This document shows, one piece after another, positions 53,602-61,222 of a stretch of DNA of 64,000 bases. Below the pieces are notes generated by a model. It saw nothing but the letters and a program-made list of their open reading frames with translations. It was not told the DNA's origin and searched no databases. The DNA comes from Schlegelella_A sp036263655 (lineage in GTDB: Bacteria > Pseudomonadota > Gammaproteobacteria > Burkholderiales > Burkholderiaceae_C): positions 1-64,000 of the forward strand of contig DATAGP010000039.1 of the NCBI GenBank assembly GCA_036263655.1, read 5' to 3'. How positions within the stretch are numbered: position 1 is the first letter of the stretch; each line of letters starts with the position of its first letter. The translations under genes were made by a program, and so were the position numbers.

Positions 53602-54563
53602 GGCGCTCGGCCTTCGAGCGCGGCGCGCACGTCGGCGGCCCGTGGGATCGGCGCCACGGCGCCGTAGCCTTCGGTCGAGAGCGCCGCCGCCGCGGCCGCG
53701 TAGCGCCCGGCGTCGTGCAGCGACTCGCCGGCCACGAGCCGGGCCACGAAGGCGCCGCCGAAGGCGTCGCCGGCGCCGGTGGCATCGACCGGCTTGCAGG
53801 CGAAGGGCGCGATGCGGTGACGCTGGCCGGCGTCGGCGACGATGGCACCTTGCTCGCCCAGCTTCAGCGCGACGGTGCCGGCGCCCGCGGCGAGGCAGTG
53901 GTCGACGAGCGCATCGGGGTCGGTGATGCCGGTGATCGCGCGCACGTCGTCGTAGCTGGGCAGGCAGATGTCGGCCCGCCGCATGACGTCGTTCATCACC
54001 GCGCGGGCGCGATCGAGCGACCAGAGCTTCAGCCGCAGGTTGGTGTCGAACGAGACCTGCACGCCGGCCCGACGGGCGATGTCGATCGCCGCGTAGCAGG
54101 TGTCGCAGGCCTGCTCGCTGATCGCCAGCGAGATCCCCGAGAGGTGCAGGACCTTCGCTCCCTCGATCAGCTCGCGCCGCAGATCCGCCGGCCGCAGCCG
54201 GCTGGCCGCCGACCCGCTGCGGAAGAAGTGGAAGTCGTGGCCGCGCTCGCCGTGGGTCACGAAGTAGACGGCGGTGAATGCGGCGGGGTCGGCGGCCACG
54301 CCGGCATGGTCGACGCCCTCGGCATCCCAGAGCGCGCGAAGCAGGCGGCCGTACGGATCGTCGCCGACGGCGCTGACGTAGGCCACGCGCGCTCCCTGCC
54401 GGGCGGCAGCGATGGCGAAGTTGCTGCTGTCGCCGCCGAAGCCCTGCACGTAGAGGCGGCCGTCGCCTTCGCCGGTCTGGTTGAACTCGACCATCGGCTC
54501 GCCGATCGAGACGATGTCGCACCGGTCCGGCTTGGGCTCGAATCCGCTCCTGCTGGTCTTCAT
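53598..54563 (-). CDS. PfkB-family sugar kinase (2-keto-3-deoxygluconate kinase-like)
   Basis: A 321-aa ribokinase/PfkB kinase from ATG 54563 (MKTSRSGFEPKPDRC). The substrate-side motif is YVQGFGGDSSNFAIAAARQG and the ATP/catalytic motif is KPVDATGAGDAFGGAFVARL with the base Asp. CDIVSIGEPMVEFNQ and HDFHFFRSGSAASRL are typical of 2-keto-3-deoxygluconate kinases (KdgK), which phosphorylate the uronate/gluconate breakdown product. It overlaps the SDR gene by four bases. Together with the SDR and the cupin this could form a sugar-acid degradation unit, but the cognate aldolase and dehydratase are not adjacent. Confidence 0.88.
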   Translation of the reverse strand: MKTSRSGFEPKPDRCDIVSIGEPMVEFNQTGEGDGRLYVQGFGGDSSNFAIAAARQGARVAYVSAVGDDPYGRLLRALWDAEGVDHAGVAADPAAFTAVYFVTHGERGHDFHFFRSGSAASRLRPADLRRELIEGAKVLHLSGISLAISEQACDTCYAAIDIARRAGVQVSFDTNLRLKLWSLDRARAVMNDVMRRADICLPSYDDVRAITGITDPDALVDHCLAAGAGTVALKLGEQGAIVADAGQRHRIAPFACKPVDATGAGDAFGGAFVARLVAGESLHDAGRYAAAAAALSTEGYGAVAPIPRAADVRAALEGRAP

Positions 54564-54720
54564 GCGTTTGCTGTCGGCCGGCGGCTGGATCGGCCACACG
54601 TCGGGTGTCGGCCGCGCCCATTGTCGGCGACGGCGGCATCCGGTCGCCGCCGCGCACGCGGTCCGCGCCGGCGCTGCCGGGTCGAGCCACCGACCGGCGG
54701 CTCGATCCGTTCAGGCGCGA

Positions 54721-56850
54721 CTAGCGGAGAACGTCGCTCGCCTCGGCCTCGGCGATGAACTTCTGGACGTCGTCCTCGAGCAGGAAGCCGTCCTTCTGGA
54801 GGTCGCGGGCCGCCTTGGCGACGGCCTTGACGTACCCCGCGTGGTTCTTGTAGCGCTCCTCGAGCGACTTGCGCGGGTCGCCGCTGGCCTGGCGCTCGGC
54901 CTTCGTGACGGCGAACGGGATGTGCTGGCCGTCGGCCTCGCAGCCCTCGTTCTCGCTGAAGCCGGCGCGGCGAAGCGCCCATCCGGTCGTGGTCGCGACC
55001 GGCGCCGCGACGCCGGGCATGCGCACGCCGGCGATCTCGTTGCCGTCCTTGTCGACCTTCGACACGAAGATGGGGTACGACGGCCGCCCGGCGAGCGAAG
55101 GCGGGTAGTTCGAGATGATTCCCTCGTCGAGCCTCGAGCCGAAGTCGAGGAAGTAGCGCGTGGTGATGACGCCGTTGTACGTGACGCCGGGGATGTCGGG
55201 CCAGCCCAGCGCCTTCTGCGGCACCACGCCAGTCTGGAAGCCCGGGCGCGTCACCGCCCAGGCGCGGTCGCCCTCGCCCGGCACCTCGCTGCGCGGCGGC
55301 TTCGCGCCCGTGGTCACCCAGCGATCCAGCGCCAGCAGCAGGGCTCGGTGCGCCGGGTACGGGCTGACGCCGTTGGTGAACTGCTGGCAGTTGCCTCGGT
55401 CGGTGATGTCGCCCACGCCGTGCGACTGCCCCGACATCAGGTAGTAGCGGACGTTGTCGGGCTCCTTCAGCTCCCGGCCGTGCGTGTCGGTGTGCAAAAG
55501 CGAGCCGGCCTTGACCCAGTACTCGTTGGCGGTGTTGACCTCCACGCGCTTCGGGCAGGTGTCGTTCGTCCCCGGGTTCTTGCCGCCGCCGCGGCCGGCG
55601 CGCCGGCCGGGCCGGCGATCGTCGTCGTCACCGCTGCAGCGGACGCTGCGCCCGTCGGTCCTGCCGCTGAGGTGGTCGGTCAGCTTCTGGTGCGCGAACG
55701 GGAAGATGCCTTCCGGGTACAGGTGGTTCTGGCGGTTGCGCTCGGTCCGGCCCGTCTGGCCGAATCGGTAGTTGATCATGTCGCCGCTGCCGCCACCGGT
55801 GTGGCTGAGGATGCCGTCGAGCACGCGCCTGCCGTCCTCGCCTTCGTTGAAGCCGAGGTACTGGAAGTCGTTGAGGGTGCGCGAAGGCTGCGAGATCGAG
55901 TAGCTGTAGGCGTAGTCGATGTGACCCGCCAGCGGATTCCCCTGCGCCGCGCTGGCGCTGCGCAGGAAGGTCACCCAGTCGCGCGTGGCGGCCAGGCCGA
56001 TGCCCGAGACCGCCGGATCCTTGGCCGTGTACGTCAGCTCGTAGATCGCGCTCTGCGTGAACGGCGTGCCGGCCGGCAGCAGGCGGATGGCGGTACCCGC
56101 GGCGTTGCTGTATTCCCACGCCGAGGCGGGCAGGGTGACGGGTGCATCGTCGAGCCGGGCGCGGACCGTGAGCTTCGCCAGCGAGGTGTTCGTGCTCGCC
56201 GCCGCGAACGCGAGGTTGAAGGTCTGGGTGGTCGCGTTGTCGATGACGATGTATTCGTACGACGGTCCGGTGAGCCCGACGATCCGCGGAACGCTGATCT
56301 TCATCGAGTCCGCTCCGGTCGCGCCGAAGTCCCAGCCGTTGCCGACGATCGAGTAGCCGTGCTTCATCAGGAAGCCGTTGCCGGCATGCGCTGCCGTCGT
56401 CGGGTCGTTGGTGAGGGCGGTGTCGTGGAATCTTGCCGCCCGCAGCTGGCCGCGATTGTTGAAGTCGAGGAACAGCCTGCGGTTGCCCTTGCTCGGGTCG
56501 ACCGGCTTCAGGATCAGGATGTCCATCGAGTACTCGACCATGCCGGCGGCATTGCGCGGCGCCAGCTCGATGTCGGTGATCACCTGGTTGTGCGGGTCGT
56601 TGGGGTCGAGCTCGCCGAACGCCGTGCCGCGCAGCTTCTGGTACTGACCGACGCTGCCGAAGCTCAGGCCGCCGAAGGTGACGGCCTGGGAACGGGCGGG
56701 GTCGATCACGACCTGCGTGATGCGGGCCTCCGCGAGCGGCGCCGCAAGGGCGCACGCGGCGCAAGCCGCGAGCGCGAGACGCTTGCCCGTGGGGAGAGGA
56801 CGCGTCGTGCTCGCCTCGCGGGCGGGAAGAAGGGTGTACCGGATGCTCAT
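54721..56850 (-). CDS. secreted alpha/beta hydrolase-domain protein (PF20091-like)
   Basis: A 709-aa protein from ATG 56850 with a signal peptide (LALAACAACALAAPLAEA). The body matches the large alpha/beta hydrolase-domain proteins annotated as Abhydrolase_10: QVVIDPARSQAVTFGGLSFG, NRRLFLDFNNRGQL, FLMKHGYSIVGNGWDFGATG, DFQYLGFNEGEDGRRVLDGI. A 27-residue Asp/Arg/Gly-rich insertion (around residues 403-430, starting GDDDDRRPGRRAGRGGG) lies before ANEYWVKAGSLLHTDTHG. The region LMSGQSHGVGD is a candidate His/Ser neighbourhood. It is a stand-alone gene, divergent from the ECF sigma factor over 365 bp. The substrate is unknown. Confidence 0.82.
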   Translation of the reverse strand: MSIRYTLLPAREASTTRPLPTGKRLALAACAACALAAPLAEARITQVVIDPARSQAVTFGGLSFGSVGQYQKLRGTAFGELDPNDPHNQVITDIELAPRNAAGMVEYSMDILILKPVDPSKGNRRLFLDFNNRGQLRAARFHDTALTNDPTTAAHAGNGFLMKHGYSIVGNGWDFGATGADSMKISVPRIVGLTGPSYEYIVIDNATTQTFNLAFAAASTNTSLAKLTVRARLDDAPVTLPASAWEYSNAAGTAIRLLPAGTPFTQSAIYELTYTAKDPAVSGIGLAATRDWVTFLRSASAAQGNPLAGHIDYAYSYSISQPSRTLNDFQYLGFNEGEDGRRVLDGILSHTGGGSGDMINYRFGQTGRTERNRQNHLYPEGIFPFAHQKLTDHLSGRTDGRSVRCSGDDDDRRPGRRAGRGGGKNPGTNDTCPKRVEVNTANEYWVKAGSLLHTDTHGRELKEPDNVRYYLMSGQSHGVGDITDRGNCQQFTNGVSPYPAHRALLLALDRWVTTGAKPPRSEVPGEGDRAWAVTRPGFQTGVVPQKALGWPDIPGVTYNGVITTRYFLDFGSRLDEGIISNYPPSLAGRPSYPIFVSKVDKDGNEIAGVRMPGVAAPVATTTGWALRRAGFSENEGCEADGQHIPFAVTKAERQASGDPRKSLEERYKNHAGYVKAVAKAARDLQKDGFLLEDDVQKFIAEAEASDVLR

Positions 56851-57215
56851 GCGCAGGTCTCCATGTCGATGAGCCACGGCCCGCACGTGGACGTGGCAGG
56901 CGTGGTCGCAGGACTGCCCGGTCTCGGGGCGAGACCGGGCAGCGGTGGGTGGTTCGATCCTGGGCCACGCACAAGAAGGTGGCTGGACGGGCGCGGACGG
57001 CTTGTAAGCCGTCGACGCCGATCAAAGCGGGTCGTCCCCGCGTCTCCGGCTTGGTCGCTTGAACGCGCCAGCCTCGGTTTTCTCCTCGAATGGGTCAGCC
57101 TAGTCGTGTGCGTCCTCGCCCATACACAGGCTATACCCGGGTGTGCGCGGGAGCACCGATTGCTATGGGCCGCGCCCGCTGCGGGGCGCTGCGACCGTTG
57201 GTTTAGTCTGCAGCC
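56851..57215. other. divergent intergenic region, no gene
   Basis: The 365 bp between the secreted hydrolase and the ECF sigma factor contain no convincing coding frame. A weak ECF42-like pair, CGTCGA at 57010-57015 and CGTC at 57033-57036 with a 17-base spacer, points at the sigma gene, but is 180 bp from its start. No strong sigma-70 promoter or terminator was identified. Confidence 0.5.
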
Positions 57216-58433
57216 ATGGACGAGCTCCTCGGCAAGATCTACGAGCGGGACAGCCGCAAGGTTTTCTCGACCCTGGTCCGGCTCCTCGGCAGCTTCGAGC
57301 TCGCCGAAGACGCATTGCACGACGCCTTCCTCGCCGCGTCGGAGCAATGGCCCGGGCGCGGCGTGCCGGCGAATCCGGCGGCCTGGCTGGTCTCGGCGGG
57401 CCGGTTCAAGGCGATCGACCGCCTTCGCCGCGATCGGCGCTTCGTCGCCTTCGACGAGGCGCTGGAGCAGGCGGAGTCGGTGGCCGACGAGGCGCCCGGG
57501 TGGGAGCAGCGCTGGGACGAGCGCGACGCGATCGAGGACGACCGCCTGCGCCTGGTCTTCACCTGCTGCCACCCGAGCCTCGCCGAGGAAGCCCGGATCG
57601 CCCTGACGCTGCGCGAGGTCTGCGGCCTCACCACCGAGGCGATCGCCAGCGCCTTCCTGATCGCGACGCCGACGCTGGCGCAGCGGATCGTCCGCGCCAA
57701 GGCGAAGATCGCGGCCGCCCGGATCCCGTACGAAGTGCCGGGCCCGGCCGAGCGGCCGGCGCGCCTGGCGAGCGTGCTGCGGGTGGTCTATCTCGTCTTC
57801 AACGAAGGCCACGCCGCGCATGCGGCCGGTCTCGCGGAGGAAGCCATCCGCCTGGCGCGGCTGCTGCGCGCGCTGCTGCCCGAGCCGGAAGTCGCCGGCC
57901 TGCTGGCCCTGCTGCTGCTGAACCACGCCCGCCGCGATGCGCGTGCGACGTCGGCCGGCGAGCTCGTCCCGCTCGAGGAGCAGGATCGATCGAAGTGGGA
58001 TGCCGCCGCGATCGCCGAAGGCTGCGCGCTGGCCGAGGCGGCGCTGTCGCAGCGGGGCTTCGGCGCGTACGCGCTGCAGGCGGCGATCGCCGCCGTGCAC
58101 GCCGAGGCGCCGAGCGTCGCCGCGACCGACTGGGCGCAGATCGTCGGCCTGTACGACGCGCTCCTGCGCGTCGAGCCGAGCCCCGTGATCGCCCTCAATC
58201 GCGCCGTCGCCATCGGCATGCGCGACGGCCCCGAGGCGGGGCTCGCGCTGGTCGAGGCGCTCATGCCGGCCTTGCCGGCGTACCACGCCGCGCCGGCCGC
58301 GGCCGCGGACCTCAGCCGCCGCGCCGGGCGCCGGCGCGAGGCCGAGAGGCACTACCGGGCCGCGCTCGCACTGGCGCGCCAGGAGCCGGAGCGCCTCTTC
58401 CTGATGCGCCGGCTGGCTGAAGTGGAGGCCTGA
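57216..58433 (+). CDS. ECF42-type extracytoplasmic function sigma factor
   Basis: A 405-aa sigma factor with the two core domains and a long extension. Region 2 is ERDSRKVFSTLVRLLGSFEL to DALHDAFLAASEQWPGRGV (about residues 9-50); region 4 includes IALTLREVCGLTTEAIASAF and LAQRIVRAKAKIAAARI (about 120-170). After that comes a roughly 230-residue helical C-terminal domain, VLRVVYLVFNEGHAAHAAGL onwards, typical of ECF42 and its TPR-like extension. The following genes (PhnB-like, AHSA1 and a DGPF/YciI protein) match the known ECF42 gene neighbourhood. No anti-sigma gene is seen. ECF42 sigmas are reported to need the extension for activity. Confidence 0.92.
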   Translation: MDELLGKIYERDSRKVFSTLVRLLGSFELAEDALHDAFLAASEQWPGRGVPANPAAWLVSAGRFKAIDRLRRDRRFVAFDEALEQAESVADEAPGWEQRWDERDAIEDDRLRLVFTCCHPSLAEEARIALTLREVCGLTTEAIASAFLIATPTLAQRIVRAKAKIAAARIPYEVPGPAERPARLASVLRVVYLVFNEGHAAHAAGLAEEAIRLARLLRALLPEPEVAGLLALLLLNHARRDARATSAGELVPLEEQDRSKWDAAAIAEGCALAEAALSQRGFGAYALQAAIAAVHAEAPSVAATDWAQIVGLYDALLRVEPSPVIALNRAVAIGMRDGPEAGLALVEALMPALPAYHAAPAAAADLSRRAGRRREAERHYRAALALARQEPERLFLMRRLAEVEA

Positions 58434-58449
58434 TTTTTTTACGAAGGCT

Positions 58450-58476
58450 TGTCGAAAGCCGGTCCCGCCGCTCGAC
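58450..58476 (+). promoter_or_regulatory. ECF42-type promoter
   Basis: TGTCGA (-35, 58450-58455) and CGAC (-10, 58473-58476) are separated by 17 bases, matching the TGTCGA plus CGA/TC consensus reported for ECF42 sigma factors. It lies 48 bp upstream of the PhnB-like gene and directly after the sigma stop, so it should drive the three-gene effector operon. Confidence 0.75.
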
Positions 58477-58524
58477 CAGAGGTGTCGGCACCCACCCATC
58501 CTTCATCGACACACAGGAGAACCC

Positions 58525-58977
58525 ATGGCCACGACCCTCACGCCCTACCTCAGCTTCGACGGCAAGACCCGCGAGGCGTTCGCGTTCTACGAGAAGGCGC
58601 TCGGCGCCAGCATCCAGACCATGATGAGCTACGCGGACATGCCGGCCTCGGCCGTGCCGAGCGAAGGCTGCGCCGACGGCGGCGGCCGGCCGAGCGGCGA
58701 CGGCATCATGCACGCCTGCCTTCTCCTTCCCGGCGGCGCGATGCTGATGGCCGGCGACACGCCGCCCGGCATGGCCTACGAAGGCATGAAGGGCGTGATG
58801 CTCGCCCTCCAGTACGACACGGTCGATCAGGCGCACGGCGCCTTCCATGCGCTGTCGCAGGGCGGCCAGGTGACCATGCCGCCGATGCCGACGTTCTGGG
58901 CCAGGACTTTCGGGATGCTGACCGACCGCTTCGGCGTCAGCTGGGCCGTCAACGGCGAGCCCATCCCCTTGTCCTAG
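58525..58977 (+). CDS. PhnB-like VOC family protein
   Basis: A 150-aa protein of the PhnB / 3-demethylubiquinone-methyltransferase-like VOC group, ATG 58525 preceded by AGGAGA. It begins MATTLTPYLSFDGKTREAFA and shows YEKALGASIQTMMSYADMPA, IMHACLLLPGGAMLMAGDTP and TFWARTFGMLTDRFGVSWAV. The fold binds metal or small hydrophobic ligands; most family members have no proven reaction. It is the first gene after the ECF42-type promoter, followed by the AHSA1 gene after 25 bp, consistent with being part of the sigma regulon. Confidence 0.88.
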   Translation: MATTLTPYLSFDGKTREAFAFYEKALGASIQTMMSYADMPASAVPSEGCADGGGRPSGDGIMHACLLLPGGAMLMAGDTPPGMAYEGMKGVMLALQYDTVDQAHGAFHALSQGGQVTMPPMPTFWARTFGMLTDRFGVSWAVNGEPIPLS

Positions 58978-59002
58978 GTCGGGCCGCGAGCAGGAGAGCC
59001 AC

Positions 59003-59464
59003 ATGAACACCGACCGAGACCTCGTCATCACCCGCGACATCGATGCGTCGCCCGAGGCGCTGTACCGCTGCTGGACGGAGCCCGAGCTGATGAAGCAGTG
59101 GTTCGCGCCGAAACCCTGGACCACGCCGCACGCCGAGACCGACGTGCGCGCCGGCGGGTCCAGCCTCGTCGTCATGCGCAGCCCCGACGGAGAGGACATG
59201 CCGAATCCGGGCGTGTACCTCGAGGTCGTGCCGCACCGGCGCATCGTCTCGACCGACGCCTACACGCGCGCCTGGGAACCTTCGGAGAAGCCGTTCATGA
59301 CCCTGATCCTCACCTTCGACGACCTGGGCGGCGGCCGCACGCGCTACACCGCCCGGGCTCGCCACTGGAGCGAGGCCGACCGCGAGGCGCACGAGAAGAT
59401 GGGCTTCGCCGAAGGATGGGGCCGCTGCACCGATCAGCTGGCCGAACTCGCGAGGCGGCTGTGA
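59003..59464 (+). CDS. AHSA1/SRPBCC-family protein
   Basis: A 153-aa SRPBCC (START/Bet v1-like) protein, ATG 59003 after CAGGAGAGCC. It starts MNTDRDLVITRDIDASPEAL, with YRCWTEPELMKQWFAPKPWT, TLILTFDDLGGGRTRYTARA and HEKMGFAEGWGRCTDQLAEL typical of the AHSA1 branch. The fold makes a hydrophobic pocket for small ligands. AHSA1 proteins are recurrent partners of ECF sigma factors with DGPF proteins, as here. Its TGA overlaps the YciI GTG start, so translation is coupled. The ligand is unknown. Confidence 0.9.
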   Translation: MNTDRDLVITRDIDASPEALYRCWTEPELMKQWFAPKPWTTPHAETDVRAGGSSLVVMRSPDGEDMPNPGVYLEVVPHRRIVSTDAYTRAWEPSEKPFMTLILTFDDLGGGRTRYTARARHWSEADREAHEKMGFAEGWGRCTDQLAELARRL

Positions 59465-59805
59465 AGTACCTCTGCCTGGTGTACCTCGACGCCGAGCACT
59501 GGTCGTCGTGCAGCGACGCGGAGTGCGCCGACTACGTCGAGCAGCTCGCGGCCGGACGTCGCCTCGTCGCCGGCGAGCCCCTCCACCCCGTGCACACCGC
59601 GACGACGGTGCACGTGCGCGGCGGCGAGGTCACGCTCTTCGACGGGCCGTTCGCAGAGACGCGGGAGATGCTCGCCGGCTTCTATCTGGTCGACGCGAAG
59701 GACCTGAACGAGGCGATCCAGATCGCGGCGCGCATCCCGCCGGCGCGGCACGGCAGCATCGAGGTTCGGCCGGTGCGGGAGCTGCGTCCGGACCCGGGCC
59801 GCTGA
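59461..59805 (+). CDS. YciI-like DGPF-domain protein
   Basis: A 114-aa YciI-like protein from GTG 59461 (VKYLCLVYLDAEHWSSCSDA). Asp-Gly-Pro-Phe at residues 61-64 (VTLFDGPFAETREMLAGFYL) is the DGPF signature that names this family, followed by LVDAKDLNEAIQIAARIPPA. DGPF proteins cluster with ECF42 sigma factors and are their best-known target genes; the biochemical function is unresolved. The start overlaps the AHSA1 stop (GTGA), completing a three-gene operon behind the ECF42-type promoter. The last residues are a charged tail. Confidence 0.92.
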   Translation: MKYLCLVYLDAEHWSSCSDAECADYVEQLAAGRRLVAGEPLHPVHTATTVHVRGGEVTLFDGPFAETREMLAGFYLVDAKDLNEAIQIAARIPPARHGSIEVRPVRELRPDPGR

Positions 59806-59982
59806 CGCTCGCCATCAGCGTCGACTGTCCGTTCGGGCAGGGCGGGCGGGTTCGCGCTCGGCACGAACCGTGCGTGTTGGCAATACTTGCCTGAACCGCT
59901 TCGAACACAGACGTCTCGCCGAGCAGCGAGGTGCACGGGCACCGCCGAGCGGCGCGCCCACGAACAACAAGGAGGGAGTGCC

Positions 59983-61206
59983 ATGAGTGGCTTCGAGGGA
60001 TCGTTCGTTTGCGCGCGGCTTGCGCTCGGCCTGCTGGTGCTCGCGGGCGCCGCGTTGCTCGGCGGATGCGGCAGCGACGCCGGCGCGCAGTCCGGGCCGC
60101 CGCCGGCGGCGCCGGTGAGCGTCGCGCCGGCCGTGCAGCGCACGGTCATGGACAGCGAGGAGTTCAGCGGCCGCCTCGAAGCGACCGAATTCGTCGAGCT
60201 GCGGCCGCGGGTGGCGGGCACGATCGAGAAGGTCCACTTCAGCGACGGAACGCTCGTCGCCCGCGGCCAGCTGCTCTACACCATCGATCCGCGGCCGTTC
60301 CAGGCCGAGGTCGCCCGCGCCGAGGCACTGGTGACGGCGGCCCGTTCGCGCGCCGCGCTCGCGGCCAGCGAAGTGGCGCGCGCGCAGGGGCTGCTCGACG
60401 CCAAGGCCGTCTCGCGGCAGGAGTACGACCAGCTCGCCTCGAGCCAGCGCACGACCGAGTCCGACATCCGCGCCGCCGAGGCGGCGCTGCAGGTGGCGCG
60501 GCTGAACCTCGGCCATGCCAGCGTCCGCGCGCCGATCGCCGGGCGGATCTCGCGCGCCAACGTCACCGCCGGCAACCTGGTCAGCGAGCAGACGGTGCTG
60601 ACGACGATCGCCGGCTCGGGACAGGTCTATGCCTACTTCGATGGCAGCGAGCAGACCTACCTGCGCTTGCGCTCGACCGGCGAGAAGACACCGAAGGTGC
60701 GCATGGGCCTGGCCAACGAGCAGGGCTTCCCGCACGAGGGCCGCGTCGACTTCGTCGACAACCGGCTCAACCCGCAGACCGGGGCGATCCGCCTGCGCGC
60801 CCGCTTCGCCAACGAGCGCGGCGAGTTCACGCCGGGCCTCGCGGCGCGCATGGTGCTGACGACCAGCGCGCCCTACAGCGCCGTCATGGTGCCGGAGCGC
60901 GCCATCGGCACCGACCAGACGAAGAAGATGCTGTTCGTGGTCGGCGCCGACGGCATGCCGCAGCCGCGCGAGGTCAAGCTCGGCGCGCTGTTCGGCGGCA
61001 TGCGCGTGGTGCAGGGCGGCGTCAAGGCCGGCGAGCACGTCGTCGTCGACGGCCTGCAGCGGATCATCCCCGGCATGCCGGTGGCGCCGCAGGTGCTCGC
61101 GGTCGATGCGAGCGGCATGCCCGTCGTGCCCCCGCCGGCGCCGCCCGGCGCTCCGCCGAAGGCAGAGGGCGGCGCGCCCGCCGCGAAGAAGTCCGGCACG
61201 ACCTGA
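59983..61206 (+). CDS. RND efflux periplasmic adaptor lipoprotein
   Basis: A 407-aa membrane-fusion protein from ATG 59983, preceded by GGAGGGAG. The N-terminus ends in a lipobox, GAALLGGCGSD, so it is lipid-anchored in the inner membrane facing the periplasm. The adaptor layout is clear: GRLEATEFVELRPRVAGTIE and LLYTIDPRPFQAEVARAEAL in the lipoyl half, a coiled-coil hairpin (AARSRAALAASEVARAQGLL), VRAPIAGRISRANVTAGNLV, and a beta-barrel region with DFVDNRLNPQTGAIRLRA. A Pro/Ala-rich tail ends it. The RND pump gene follows 16 bp downstream. No outer-membrane factor is visible before the window ends. Confidence 0.93.
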   Translation: MSGFEGSFVCARLALGLLVLAGAALLGGCGSDAGAQSGPPPAAPVSVAPAVQRTVMDSEEFSGRLEATEFVELRPRVAGTIEKVHFSDGTLVARGQLLYTIDPRPFQAEVARAEALVTAARSRAALAASEVARAQGLLDAKAVSRQEYDQLASSQRTTESDIRAAEAALQVARLNLGHASVRAPIAGRISRANVTAGNLVSEQTVLTTIAGSGQVYAYFDGSEQTYLRLRSTGEKTPKVRMGLANEQGFPHEGRVDFVDNRLNPQTGAIRLRARFANERGEFTPGLAARMVLTTSAPYSAVMVPERAIGTDQTKKMLFVVGADGMPQPREVKLGALFGGMRVVQGGVKAGEHVVVDGLQRIIPGMPVAPQVLAVDASGMPVVPPPAPPGAPPKAEGGAPAAKKSGTT

Positions 61207-61222
61207 AGCGAGCGAGCACGCC

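Noticed and set aside
54481..57606. 1041-aa forward frame over the hydrolase gene
   Set aside because: It is antisense to the well-supported secreted hydrolase and continues into the sigma gene in another frame.
58434..58440. T-run after the sigma stop as an intrinsic terminator
   Set aside because: Only a 5-bp stem (GGCTT/AAGCC) follows rather than precedes the T-run, so it does not form a terminator.
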